Assembly: GCA_029204225.1 (NCBI GenBank)
Contig: CM055092.1
Span: 10,255,806 to 10,319,805 of the forward strand
Direction: 5' to 3'
DNA: 64,000 nucleotides
DNA from: Diphasiastrum complanatum
Taxonomy: Eukaryota > Streptophyta > Lycopodiopsida > Lycopodiales > Lycopodiaceae
Both the position numbers and the translations under genes were made by a program. The notes under the pieces were generated by a model. That model searched no databases, had not been told where the DNA came from, and saw only the letters and a list, made by a program, of their open reading frames with translations. Numbering within the stretch: the stretch's first letter is position 1; every line of letters begins with the position of its first letter. Positions 9,753 to 21,400 of this stretch are shown here, one piece after another.

Positions 9753-12700
9753 ATGGTGCAATCCGACCTTTCCGGTCTGTGGGACGAGGTAGACATTGTC
9801 AGGCGGGTTGCCGACAAGGCCAACAAGACCGGTCAGAAGATCGTGCGCTGCCGATACTGTCTCGTCGAGTTTGCTGCATCCCTCACTCGCCTTAAAGGCC
9901 ATCTGCTCGGTGCACGCGCCAAAAATGGTGCCACCTTGAATGCTGCCCCTTGTGGCAGCATGACCGTCCCCGACAGGCAGCGACTACTGGACACCTACGG
10001 GCCGCGGCTCGTGGCAGGGGAGAACACCATTTCGGAGGGCGTTCTCCGATTTTGCACCGCTCCTTATGTGACTAACCCAGAGTTGCTGCCTGCTTGGCTG
10101 GCACGCACGAGGAGAGGGAGTGCATCCTCCTCTGGTCCCTTTGCCCCTCAGACAGCTCTGCCTCATGCACCCCCATCTGCTCAGATTCCGGTGGATCCCG
10201 TCCCATCGCGTCCGACAGTTGCCACTGCGGTTCCACCACCACCCACTGTTGCTCGCACTCCACCAGTCTACGACTTTCTCATGGACTCTCCGCCACCCGA
10301 GCAGGCCCAGGATGGTACTGGGCGGGCCTTCGAGGATGTGGAAGAGATCCCTTCTTCCTTCCCTTCCCATCCGGATGACCTCCTCAGCCAGCAGTTTTCG
10401 TACCCCATGCCAGATGTTGCCCCTCCACCAGTGCACCCCACCTATGCTGCTGCACCCATCCCTGCCAGTGCATCCCACTCTCCCCATTCCACGTCTACAG
10501 CCGATGCATCCACCAGCGCCCAGCCTGTCGCGTCATCGTCCATTCCCGTCACGGTTGGTGCACCGTGCTGGAGGTCCACCACCCGTCGTCCACCAGGGAG
10601 AGCCCTCGTGCAGCAGACCATTCGCGGCGCGCATCAGCCGCACATGGACAGAGAGGCCACACAGGCCGTGGCCAGTCTGGTTTACGAGCTGAACCTGCCC
10701 TTTGCCATCACCGACTCTGAGCCCTTCAGAAGGGCCTTCCGCCTTGCACAGTCTGTCAGCCCTAGCTGGAGAGTCCCTAGTTCAGAGGTTGTCCGCACAC
10801 ACATGCTGAGGGATAGGGTCGAGTCCTTGTCTAGAGAGATGGAGCCTCTGCGTCGGCACTGGGCCACTTACGGTTGCAGCATCATGTCCGATGGCTGGAC
10901 TGATGTCAGGAGGAGGCCGATCCTCAACATACTGGTCTCCAGCTGCATGGGCACACAGTTTTTGAGGGCAGTGGATTGCAGCAGGGGGGGGAGAGTCATA
11001 TCTGCAGAGTTCATGTTTGATGTCATCAGGTCTTCCATCCTAGCCATAGGCCCACAGCATGTCGTCACGGTGGTGACGGACAATGCCACGAACTGCATTC
11101 AGATGGGTGTACTGCTAGAGGCCGAGTTCCCTCATATTGTTCATACCCCCTGTGCAGCCCACGGCATAGACCTTTTGATGGGGGACATTGGAGCACTTCC
11201 CTGGGTTAGAGCCATCGTCCGGGAGGCCCTCTTCCTGGTGACTTTTGTCACCAGAAAGAGGCGTGTTCTTGCCATGTTTCGGGTGTTTAGCCATCTGGAC
11301 CTCCGTAAGCCAGCCCCCACGCGCTTTGCATTCGACTTGGTGGTCATCGACCGTTTGATCAGGTGCAGGGCCCAGCTTCTACAGATGGTTGCCAGTGATC
11401 TTTGGGGTGCCAGTACATTTCCGCACACTGAGGATGGGGAGCACTTTTCTTCCACGGTGAGGGGAGACCAGTTCTGGAGGGATGCACAGACATTGTCAGG
11501 ACTGCTTCGACCACTCTACATTGTGCTCCGCATGGCTGACAGCGAGGGGTCGACACTTGGACTGGTGTATGAGCTCATGGACCGGATTGGACAGTTCCTG
11601 CAGCTGCCCATCTTGCAGCCAGAGAGGTAAGCGGTACAGTGTTGCAATTGACCTTTATCTTTTCAGTACTTGCTAGTTTGTTTTTCTGTCAATGTTAAGC
11701 TTTTTCGTAATGCCCTAAACCACATGCCCCTCACCTGCAGGATGACAGAGCTGAAGTTCATATGGGAGACGCGATGGAACTACTTCCACAGGAGTATCCA
11801 CAGCGTTGCACACATGCTGCATCCCCTCTTCCTCTCTCCGACACAGATCGCAGACAGGGAGCTCGAGGCCGATTGGCTTCAGTACATTCACAGGGTGGGT
11901 CCACACATAGGTTTGGATCCTATCAGGCTCATGGAGGAGCTCGCTGCATTTCGTTTCGGCATGGGCACATTCGGCCACCCGGCTGCCCAGGATCCAGAGA
12001 GGAGGCAGCTACCCATTACCTGGTGGACCATGTTCGGTAGCACATACCCATCTATACAGCGTCTTGCACTGCGTGTCCTTTCTCAGGTATGCATCTCATT
12101 TTATCCTCCATTTTTTGTGTTTCGTTGAAGTTTCACCTTTGCCACAATGTGCTGAAGTATTTCAATGCACGCACCACAGGACTGTGCTGCCTCTGTGTGT
12201 GAGCGTAATTGGAGCACATGGGCACTGATTCACACGAGGAGAAGAAACCGGTTGTCAGTGAGTCAGTTGGAGCGGTTGGTGTTCTGTAGCACCAACGCAC
12301 GTCTCGCCAGGAGGCTTCCGACCATTACGAGCGCATTGCAGGTGATAAGCTAATCTTTCATAGCATGTTGGTTGACTCCTGGTATGTTGATTTCATTTCT
12401 TGAAAAAGTTGTCTCTCTGACATGCAAATTTTAAACCTTGCAGACGAAGATATCTGATTTGGAGCGCCAGGTTGACTTGCCTACGGACAGCACCCATCCC
12501 ATGCCTGCAGATGACCTGGGCACACAGTTGATGGCAGAGAGAGAGAGGGAGCTTGCCGAGATGAGAGAGAGAGAGCTTGGGCTTGAGCACAGAGAGCCCC
12601 CATTGTATGAGGCAGATGAGCCAGTGTCAGAGGATGAGCATGATGAGGATGAGCCCATTCGGGTTGTGTTTGCCAGACCAGAGAGGGATGAGGCAGATTA

Positions 12701-14072
12701 TACAGGTGCAGGGCACACGCCACGGGCAGGGGTCACAGGTGCATCACGTGGCAGAGGTGGGACACATGGCACAGGTTATACCGGCAGACAGGCAGGGCAC
12801 ACAGGGGGGGGCAGTGGCATACCTACCTATGTCGACATGATGGAGGAGGCTCTTGATAGAGGGCAGAGTGGTTTAGATGCTGGTCCCGCAGATGTTTGGA
12901 TGCGTGCAGCACAGAGTCATGGCCGTTATTACGACAGCACACCAGAGGAGGCACCTGATGACTTTCATTGCACAGATTGGGAGGCCATGCAGGGTCTACA
13001 GGGTGCACATGATGAGGCACGGGATGAGGCTTGGGTTGATTCAGGGGTTGGTGCACAGGATGATTCAGAGGTCGGTGCACAGGATGATTTAGAGGCTGGT
13101 GCACAGAATGAGTCCCAGAGCCCAGAGCATTTGTATTCGGATGCCCAGCTGGCCGACTTGGTTGCCACATTGGATTCAGAGGCCTTGCAGATGCCGAGTG
13201 TCAGGGCGCCCCCATCATCTCTTGCCAGCATGCCACACACAGAGTCCCAGCCAGAGCAGCCGCATGAGGTGCCTACAGTTCCTCCAGCTCCTCAGAGGGT
13301 GTATGTGCGTCGCACAGCTCCTCCAGTGCCACCGATGCCATTTAGGCCTGCATCCCCTCCATCGCCGTCCACTTCTGCAGCACCAGGTCTCCATGGCAGG
13401 CCACCATCTGTGCCCAGGTTTTCTCTTGCAGCGCCCACATCCACAGTGTCTCCTCCAGTGGCAGCACCCACGTCACATCCTCCTCCTTTGGCAGCACCCA
13501 GGATGTACCAGTACCGGCCACCACAGCGCCCCTTTCAGTACATATCGCCACTGTACTCGCCTCCTGCACAGCCAGTTCCTCCACCTGCAGCAGCCCCACG
13601 GGCACACACTCCACGAGCTCATCCTCCTCGCTCAGTTGCACAGGGAGTTCCCTCTTTTGCTTCCCTATCCCAGCCGGCCTCAGCTTGGGCCCAGCCTAGC
13701 CAGCCAGGTGATTTGCATGGGGGTGACGAGGCATTGACAGCTCCTCTTGTCCGCAAGAGACCAGGCAGGCCCAAGGGTGCACCGAACAAGAAAGGCAAGG
13801 CACAGAAACTGCCAGGGAGGAGAGGACGACCACGCAGGGCTCCAGGTACAGGTAGAGGTGCAGTATCACAGCCAGTTGGAGCAGGTGTTGTTGGTTTGGC
13901 CTGCTTGGGGGCTGATGCGGAGGCTGATTGGGAGGATGAGGATGACGAGTCATCCCCCTCGGATACACAGCCCATGCCAGTTCCAGACAGGCAGAGATAT
14001 CGGCTGCGAGAGTCAGCTCGGGGCCCTGAGTTGTCTCCAGAGCATTCGTCTGAGTCAGAGCCAGAGCATTGA
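9753..14072 (+). CDS. hAT-family transposase (BED zinc finger, DUF659, hAT C-terminal domain, AT-hook tail), 4 exons
   Basis: Exons are 9753-11626, 11741-12086, 12180-12341 and 12444-14072, all with GT-AG introns of 93-114 bp that keep one frame of 1336 residues. Residues 31-67 form a BED-type finger (C33, C36, H50, C67). A 250-residue Pro/Ser-rich linker follows. The DUF659 block has SDGW (about D380) and VTDN (about D443), candidate catalytic Asp residues. Exon 3 carries CERNWSTW and IHTRRRNRL, the hAT dimerisation/catalytic end. Exon 4 adds about 540 residues not found in ordinary hAT transposases (usually 600-900 in total): an acidic part with EADEPVSEDE, a Pro-rich part, two AT-hook cores (KRPGRPKG about 1231; RRGRPRR about 1252) and an acidic end. 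The ATG follows a short leader and precedes the finger directly. No stop or frameshift is seen, so it may be functional. Confidence 0.85.
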
Positions 14073-14595
14073 TTGTGGCTCTATTGTTTTAGTTTCAGTA
14101 GTTTGTCTCTAGCAGTCGGTCTACCATTGTACTCAGATGATTTTTCACATTATATACAGTGTTTGGCCTACATTATTTGCTGCACATTGTGCGTATGTCG
14201 CTCTGTACATGTGATGCTTTATTTTATGTTGAAGAATTCTATGTGCGTGTGTGAATCCTATTTTCATTTAATTTCGTTTGAAGTGAATGCTAGCTTCACA
14301 TAGATGCACCTACATCATGAGCACAGCAATCACCCCTACACCCCAAACGACATTGAATAAACACATGTAATACATCTGCATTTAAAAAAATTACAAACAT
14401 TGCATCTTACATGACCAAGCTCGCGTTGCACAAAAAACAACTATGTATATATTCAACCGTTGTATCAGGATAACATCACATATACTGTCATTTTTTTAAG
14501 CAGCCATCTAGTTATTTGCTGCACCATAAACTGCCGAAAACTACATAGCAACAGTCCGCCACATACGGGTGGACCTCATCTATTCTAAACATCCC

Positions 14596-14961
14596 TCACT
14601 GATCCTCCACCGACTCCTCGCCCTCGTCTGGTGCATTGTTTTGTCGCTCTCGCTCTGCCTCCCGGTTAGCCCGAGCTGCCTCCTGGTTAGCCCGACGTCT
14701 GGCCGCCCTTTCCCTGACCATGATGAGCTGCCGTCGTGTGAAATTCATTCCGATCTGCTCATCCAGATCCAGCTCGACAGCGGGGACAGGATCCACAGCG
14801 GGGGCGGGTGGCTCCGGTTCCGGATTTCTCTGTCGAGTCTGTCGCAGCATCTCTCGGATATCTGCCTCTTGCTTCCGATGCCTCTCGTTGTGCCTTCGGA
14901 TATCTTCCTCAAGCTTTCTCCTGGCTTCGCCCTCGGGCTTCGGTGGTATTCGCTCAGCCAT
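14596..14961 (-). CDS. second hAT-element ORF, small charged coiled-coil-like protein of unknown function
   Basis: 121 codons run convergent to the transposase gene, whose stop lies 520 bp away. I chose the internal ATG of MAERIPPKPEGE because similarity to the left copy (8678-9045) begins there; the frame itself opens 14 codons earlier. The N-terminal half is an Arg/Glu-rich predicted helix, the middle is Pro-rich, a central LDLDEQIGMNFTRRQLIM block is the best-conserved part, and the end is acidic. No known domain is recognised. Retention in both copies argues that it is an element gene, perhaps a transposition cofactor as in two-gene transposon families; that role is a guess. Confidence 0.6.
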   Translation of the reverse strand: MAERIPPKPEGEARRKLEEDIRRHNERHRKQEADIREMLRQTRQRNPEPEPPAPAVDPVPAVELDLDEQIGMNFTRRQLIMVRERAARRRANQEAARANREAERERQNNAPDEGEESVEDQ

Positions 14962-14999
14962 CTCGATCGACCTTCTCCTCACAGCACCCTGATCCTTGA

Positions 15000-15110
15000 A
15001 CACCCTCTCACAGCACCCTGGCTCTCAAACAGCCTCTCACAGCCTGTCACCGGCTCTCGCTTGCTCTCTCACTGTCTATCACTAGCCCTCTCACAGCCTC
15101 TGAAAATGCC
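15000..15110. repeat. CTCTCACAGC degenerate repeat, right copy
   Basis: Counterpart of 9060-9170. It lies just upstream of the second ORF on the minus strand. Confidence 0.55.
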
Positions 15111-15180
15111 GACCACAATGGCATTGTGAGTGCCTATTTATCCCCACAGCCTGATCGGCCATGTGGATCCCCATCATCCC

Positions 15181-15365
15181 TCCATGTGCCTCCGTACCCG
15201 CCCCCATGTGATGCTCCCCCCTGTGTTGGTCTCCCATTGGGCCCATGGTCTGCTCACCCACAATGCCCATGTGCCTCTGTACTTGCCCCCATGTGATGCT
15301 ACCCCCCTGTGTTGGTCTCCCATTGGCCCCTCGGTCTGCTCACTCGCAGTGCCCATGTGCCATTG
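15181..15365. repeat. two-unit ~87-bp tandem repeat near the right end of the hAT element
   Basis: CCCCCATGTGATGCT followed by GTGTTGGTCTCCCATTGG and CTGCTCAC occurs twice. This part is absent from the left copy, where the region between the second ORF and the terminus is much shorter. Confidence 0.7.
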
Positions 15366-15509
15366 CAACGGTCCCCTGCATCATGTACTGTACCCTCTTT
15401 TTTTACACCCAGAACCCCCTCTTTTTACTTTTTTTTGTCCTTTTTTGGTAGTTAATATGCAAAAAAAAATTACTAAAAATATATTAAAAAATAAAAAAAA
15501 ATATTAAAA

Positions 15510-15612
15510 ATGGTACCGCCCTGGTACCGCGGATCCCAGGGCGGTACCGTACCGGCGGTACCACTGATATGGTACCGGCGGTACCATACCAGCGGTACCA
15601 GAGGGTACTATG
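15510..15612. repeat. right terminal GGTACC palindrome array
   Basis: A 39-bp palindrome (GGTACCGCCCTGG / CCAGGGCGGTACC arms) is followed by three or more GGTACCGGCGGTACC or CAGCGGTACC units, ending at (TA)n. It mirrors 9297-9358. Confidence 0.7.
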
Positions 15613-15614
15613 AT

Positions 15615-15686
<72 letters not shown>

Positions 15687-15698
15687 ATGGTACCGCCA
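15612..15698. repeat. (TA)n tract with a trailing GGTACC remnant
   Basis: About 35 TA units (one break) are followed by CATGGTACCGCCA at 15686-15698 and more TA, suggesting the edge of a further element on the far side. The stretch 15700-16470 holds poly-T runs and AT-rich DNA with no gene seen. Confidence 0.75.
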
Positions 15699-16473
15699 TA
15701 TATATATAATAAATTGTATGGATTAAGGTTTTCAGGAATGCTTTTTTTTTTTTTTTTTTAATTTTTTGTTTTTTAAGATTTTCATTAGTTCTAATCCTTG
15801 TATATTTTGTCAGGCTCATTTAAAAAAAAATATTGAGTGCTACAATTTTGATTTAGTCGTTTCAGAATGCTCATTTTGAAATGCAAATGCAATGGAATGT
15901 GTTCCACTGCATCTATCAATCGTACACACACACATACATGTGTATTATTCATTTTAGTACTTATATCTACAAGTACCTTCTCTTTGTTGTTTTGGAGATG
16001 TCTCCTATGCTCTCATTGCTACCACAATGCACATACTTGACATGTATTGTCATATCATTAATGTATTTACAATCACTTCAAATCTTTAGATGATGTTACC
16101 ACAACGTTGTTTGTGTTTCTTTTGTTAAAACCCTTATTGAATCAAAAGCCTAATTGAGCATGATCTAATCGAGTCTAACAACCTAATCATGCATGTGAGG
16201 GAGGGGTGAGAACCCTAGAGCTAAATGGCATGGTGTTAGACCTAGCGCAGGGACCACCTAACAACTGCCACGTTGAAATGGGCCATTTTGAATAGTTCTA
16301 GTAAAAAAAGGTAGGCTTGACATTTCATAACTACTATATGAAATGATATTGTGGTGCGCAATTAACTGGTTTGGGGGCGATCAGCCCCCATTACAATGAG
16401 GTTAAGAGGGGGTGAGAAATTATAAGAGAGGGGAATAACACAGAAGAAAGGGGAATCGGGATGGAACGAAAAT

Positions 16474-16508
16474 ATGTGTGTGTGTGTGTGTGCACGCGTT
16501 GTGTGTGT
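16474..16508. repeat. (GT)n microsatellite, interrupted
   Basis: Two short GT runs around a CACGCG interruption. Confidence 0.85.
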
Positions 16509-16568
16509 GGGGGCCGAGGGATATGGTAAAACTAAATCTAAAAAATGGAAGAGGGTGAGAGAAAGGAG

Positions 16569-17925
16569 ACTGGTCGGATTCGTGCTAGAGATGTCAAAAC
16601 CTCGGATGGAAGGTGGCCACAGGTTCGTGGGCTTGGCACGAACCCACTGGACCAGGTGCAGCTCAACTTAGACGTCGTTTTCCTAAAAACGTCCTGAGCG
16701 CCATTAGGGCACAAGAATGGACTACTTTTTGGCATTCCAAAGAAGTGATTCATATCGTCGAACGAGCTCTGTTTTGCATACCGCCCGTCTGTTCCATTCA
16801 GTGTTGCACGCTGAGATGAATCCGCAACAACAAACCGGGCTCCAAACGGTTTCGTACTTACAGATAAACGTGCGCCCAAGCCATAAACCCTAAAAGCAAT
16901 ATAGGAAACCTAGGCCTGTCGGACCGGAAACTGGTCGGATTCGTGCTAGAGATGTCAGAGCCTCGGACGGAAGATGGCCACAGGTTCGTGGGCTTGGCAC
17001 AAACCCACTGGACCAGGTGCAGCTCAACTTGGACGTCGTTTTTCTGAAAACGTCCTTTGTGCTGGATGGAGCGCCATTAGGGCACAAGAATGGACTACTT
17101 TTCGGCATTCTCAAGAAGTGGTCCGATATTGTCGAACATGCTCTGTTTTGCATGCTGTCTGTTCTGTCCAGTGCTGCACGCCGAGACAAACCCGCAGCAA
17201 CAAACCGGGATCCAAACGGTTCCGTACTCACAGAGAAACGTGCGTCCAAGACATAAACCCTAAAAGCAAATAGGAAACCTACGCCTGTCGGACCGGAAAC
17301 TGGTCAGAGATGTCAGAACCTTGAACGGAAAGTGGCCACTGGTTTGTGGGCACGAACCCACTGGACCAGGTGCAGCTCAACTTGGACGTCGTTTTTCTGA
17401 AAACGTCCGTGCTGGATGGAGCGCCATTAGGGCACAAGAATGGACTACTTTTCGGCAGTCCCAAGAAGTGGTCCGATATTGCCAAACGGGCTCCGTTTTG
17501 CATGCTGTCTGTTTTGTCCAGTGCTGCACGCCAAGAGAAACCCGCAGCAACAAACTGGTCTCGAAACGGTTCCGTACTCACAGAGAAACGTGCGTCCGAG
17601 CCATAAACCCTAAAAGCAATAAATGAAACCTAGGCCTGTCGGACTGGAAACGGGTCGGATTCGTGCTAGAGATGTCAGAACCTCGGATGGAAGGTGGCCA
17701 CAGGTTTGTGGGCTTGGCACGAAACCCACTGGACCAGTTGCAGCTCAATTTGGACGTCGTTTGCCTGAAAATGTCCTTCATGCTTGGAGGAGCGCCATTT
17801 AGGGCACAACAAATGGACCACTTTTCGGCATTCCCAAGAAGTGGTCCAGTATCGCCGATCGGGACCTGTCTTGCATGTCGTCTGTTTTGTCCAGTGCTGC
17901 ACGCCAGGACAAACCCGCAACAAAA
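16569..17925. repeat. ~360-bp tandem repeat, four units
   Basis: Units start at about 16569, 16930, 17299 and 17650, each with CTGGTCGGATTCGTGCTAGA or a variant, then GGACCAGGTGCAGCTCAA, GCGCCATTAGGGCACAAGAA and, at the end of the first three, CATAAACCCTAAAAGCAA. Spacing is 350-370 bp. Short reading frames on both strands reflect the repeat and carry no motif. It lies just upstream of the first recognised O-fucosyltransferase exon, perhaps in an intron. Confidence 0.9.
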
Positions 17926-18291
17926 ATGTGTGTATGTCTATGGAATTGAGGGTGTGTGTATGTATGTCTGTGCAGATGGTGCAGGTTGTGGTAAACTATA
18001 GGATATTTGTGCGAGAGAGCAACTGTGGAAATTTTCTTCCTTGAAAGAGAGAGTGACTTTGTCCGTACATTACTTTCGAGCACATCATCTACTTCAGGAT
18101 CAACCCATTGTTAACCAACCCATATGCGATAGTAGCTGGAATGAATCAAATCCATTTTGTGTATCTTTCCAAATAACTCTGCTCTGCAGAGGTAATAGAA
18201 GATTTTTGATCTTATAGTCTATGTAAGTGATTTCGGTCATTGTAGGTTGCTGATTTCTGTTTTAAGTTTCTAATAATGTATGAGATTTCAG

Positions 18292-18413
18292 GGCCTTGCA
18301 TCTGCGGTTCGAAAAAGGCATGGTTGGTCTTTCATTTTGTGATTTTGTGGGAAATCGTCGAGAAAAGGCAATGATGGCTGCTTACAGGAAAAAAGAGTGG
18401 CCTCGTCGTTTTA

Positions 18414-18473
<60 letters not shown>

Positions 18474-21400
18474 CAGGGTCAGAATCCATTTCGAGTATGT
18501 TTTCTTAGCTAGCTAGCTATCATGGTTAAGACTAGACATATTAGATACAAACAAGCTGTCAAGTTAGTCTAAAAGATTCATCAGCAAGTGACCACTCATC
18601 GATGATACAAGGAGCAAATTTTATGGTTTTGACCCCAAAGTAGAAATTAATTGAAGGCCTTACTTTTCAAGCAGCTTTGAAGTTATAAACATTGACTTCA
18701 TGGAAAATGTTAGTATCAAACAAATTACCATAGAGATATGAAAGAAAGAAGATACGAGGGCAATCTGTAGGGGTTCTGACCCGAGCAACATTAACAAATG
18801 ATGCCTCAAAAGTTTCATCAAATTTATACCAGATTGTATGATGATAATAGATCTTCAGTTCTGAATGGTACATGCACTTAAAAAACATAATATCTGATTG
18901 CAACTTGTATAGAGATTCTTGGGCCACCCAACTGTAGTAAATCCAATGATTTAATCAGACCCTAGAACATATAAATATAACAAGAGATTAGATAAAGTGT
19001 CAAAAATGCAGTAAAATGTTGATCGTGCATATCTCAGCTTCTGCAGTTCCAATTGAAAGCAGTAAAGGGATTATGGAGCACTCTGAGGTAGGTAGAAAGA
19101 TATCTCCTAAAAAGTTTGCTGAAAGATATGAAAAACTTGATCAGATCTTGTTTTGATGAGTCGAAGAGAGAATTTCAGAAATGTTGTTAGAATAAATTTT
19201 TTACAACTAAGGAATGGTTTTAGGATATGTTCCTGATTTTTTTCTGTTGATCTAATGTTGTTCCTGATTTTGGTCCGTTTCTGATTTTGAATCCGTTGAC
19301 CCCTTTGATCTGGCAACCTGTTCATTTCAAATCGTTCTGGCAACCCGTCTACCATTCGAAATCGTTCTGGCAACCTTTTCTGGAATTTGCATCTGGCAAA
19401 CAGAAAAAAAGAAACATTAGGAACGGTTCAGGAACCCATTGCATTGGCATATGAAATCTGTTGATGGGGTTGATTTGAAATCGTTTTGGTAACCCATTTT
19501 GGCATTGGCATCTGGCAAATGCAAAAAAAAAGTTTAGAAATGGTTCAAGAACCGTTCCTTCGGAATGGTACGGAACCGTTCCTAGGAACGTGTTCGTAGG
19601 TATGGTTTCGTTTCGTTTTGTGGAACTATGGCTGGAGCCAAGAAATAGGATTCTCTTAAAATCTACTAACCGGAAGAGAATCCTATTCAAGAACCGTTCT
19701 ACCATGCAGAGGTCAATTGGCAACAATGTTCATGTTCTTCATGAAACACTTCTATCTTGGTAGCTGCCAAGTCATTTGGTAAGCTCATGGTCTGTACAAG
19801 GTGAACTTTGTTTTTATCTTTTTTATCTCTTTTAATAAAAGGCCCCTTGGGACACTGCTTGACTGTGTCCCTTTTCCATGCACACAAAGCACAAACGGTC
19901 TTATTTGGCTTTCTCGAAATCTTCTGGTTTCAAGGGCTGAATGAGTGATGGGCGTTTCTGAGGAGCATCGTTTTTAAGTTTTTCTTCTTTCTTTTCAAAA
20001 AATTCTTTTTAAATTGACAACCCTTATGAGAAAGTTGCTTAGAAGTGGGTTGTTGTTTCGCCTGCGTTTTGCCCACTAAATCATCATAGATTTGGGCAAA
20101 TCTTATAGCTTGCTCTACGGAAGTAGGCGGATTTCTCTAAATCTCTACTTATACTCATCTCGAAGCCCACAGACAAACCCTAGTCATCCATATTTTTAAT
20201 CTTGACTATGGCTTCTCGATACTGCGAGATGTACTGGGTTAAGGATTTGTCCATGGCTGTTTTCTCCCAGGCTTCCTAGGGGCTCTATCAGGCTCATTTT
20301 CTGTTAGGAAATCTCGTAGGAAGGCCTGTTCAAAAGCCTTCCATGACCGGGGGGTTTGCCCGGTTTCCTGGAGGTTCAACCACCACTTATAGGCCATGGG
20401 CCCTAGGGAAAGACTGGTTTCGATTGCTTGCAAATGGTCAAGGCATAGTTTTAAATCTTTCAAAAGATTGGGATGAGACCGAATGGGCTAACCCTCTGCT
20501 GATGAAAGTCGAGGACAGGGCTGTTGAGAACTGGAAGGAACGGAACTAAGAATCAGACTATTGAGTTTGGCGAACGAGTCTTCCATACGAGATTGAAGAT
20601 TGGCTAAGGCCAACTTCAAGTCGTCCACTTATGTTACTAACTCCTTATTGAACTTCAGGGATACCGTTTCCAGTTCGTTGATGTCTCTCTTCGAGGGTTG
20701 ATCAGGTCCCTGAGGAGTGGACATTTTCGGAACGGAAGAGGATATGCCTGATGTTTTGACTAAAAGAAAGAAAGAAAAGACTGATTGAAACTGAAAAGTA
20801 AGGGTAAAATACTTAGCTCTGTCTCAGGTCTATACTTCCAAAGAAAAAGCAGGATAATCCCTCAGTCTTTCTATGGCTGGCAAAACTGGCTCCCCAAACT
20901 GCATGCAGGATCTGCTGCAAGCAGGAACTGACTGAAGGTAGTGTGTGCCAAATATCGAGGACATACGGGCCCAAATCTCGCATGAGTGTCACGATAGCCC
21001 ACGTGCGGGACACCCTTGTATACAGAGAACACTTGACCTTGTTAAAAGAGAATTTTATTGGCCAAAAATGAAAGGTCGTGTGGAGGCATATGTTCGGAAG
21101 TGTGAACAATGCCAAGTTAACAAAGTGGAAAGACTTAAAGCAGCTAGTCTGTTACATCCACTACCCAGAGTCCGATGGGCAGACTGAGTGTGTCAACCTC
21201 GATGGAGGATATGCTTCAAGCATATGTTTCCAGGCGACAAAACTAGGGAAAGCTGCATAAACGATTCTATTACTAATTCCTTGTAGAGAGTTGAGCCTCC
21301 CAGCCTCAAAATATGCTTATTAATAGAGAGTTTCAATTGCCATTCTGTGTTCTCAAACTGCAGGTTCCACATGAGGATTAATGTAAAATAGCACACAAGT

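Larger units (their letters stand above)
9385..15612 (+). mobile_element. hAT-like DNA transposon, right copy, apparently near-complete
   Basis: About 6.2 kb lies between two (TA)n tracts. Order: left terminal GGTACC array (9385-9472), 5' leader, four-exon transposase (plus), 3' region, convergent second ORF (minus), a tandem-repeat stretch, right terminal array (15510-15612). The ends read inward from the (TA)n as ATCATAGGTCCC and ATCATAGTACCC, a short imperfect inverted repeat. An 8-bp target duplication, expected for hAT, cannot be resolved inside the (TA)n. Confidence 0.75.

Noticed and set aside
10120-10692. 190-codon plus-strand ORF overlapping the transposase
   Set aside because: It is a shadow frame of the Pro/Ser-rich linker in exon 1; the spliced transposase frame explains the sequence.
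9753-11630. Transposase ending at the in-frame stop at 11628
   Set aside because: The stop lies in a consensus donor (GAG/GTAAGC); splicing to 11741 restores the frame and the conserved hAT C-terminus.
12438-14072. Exon 4 as a separate single-exon gene starting at 12438
   Set aside because: A good acceptor (TTGCAG at 12438-12443) joins it in frame to the hAT C-terminal exon, and the ATG overlaps that acceptor.
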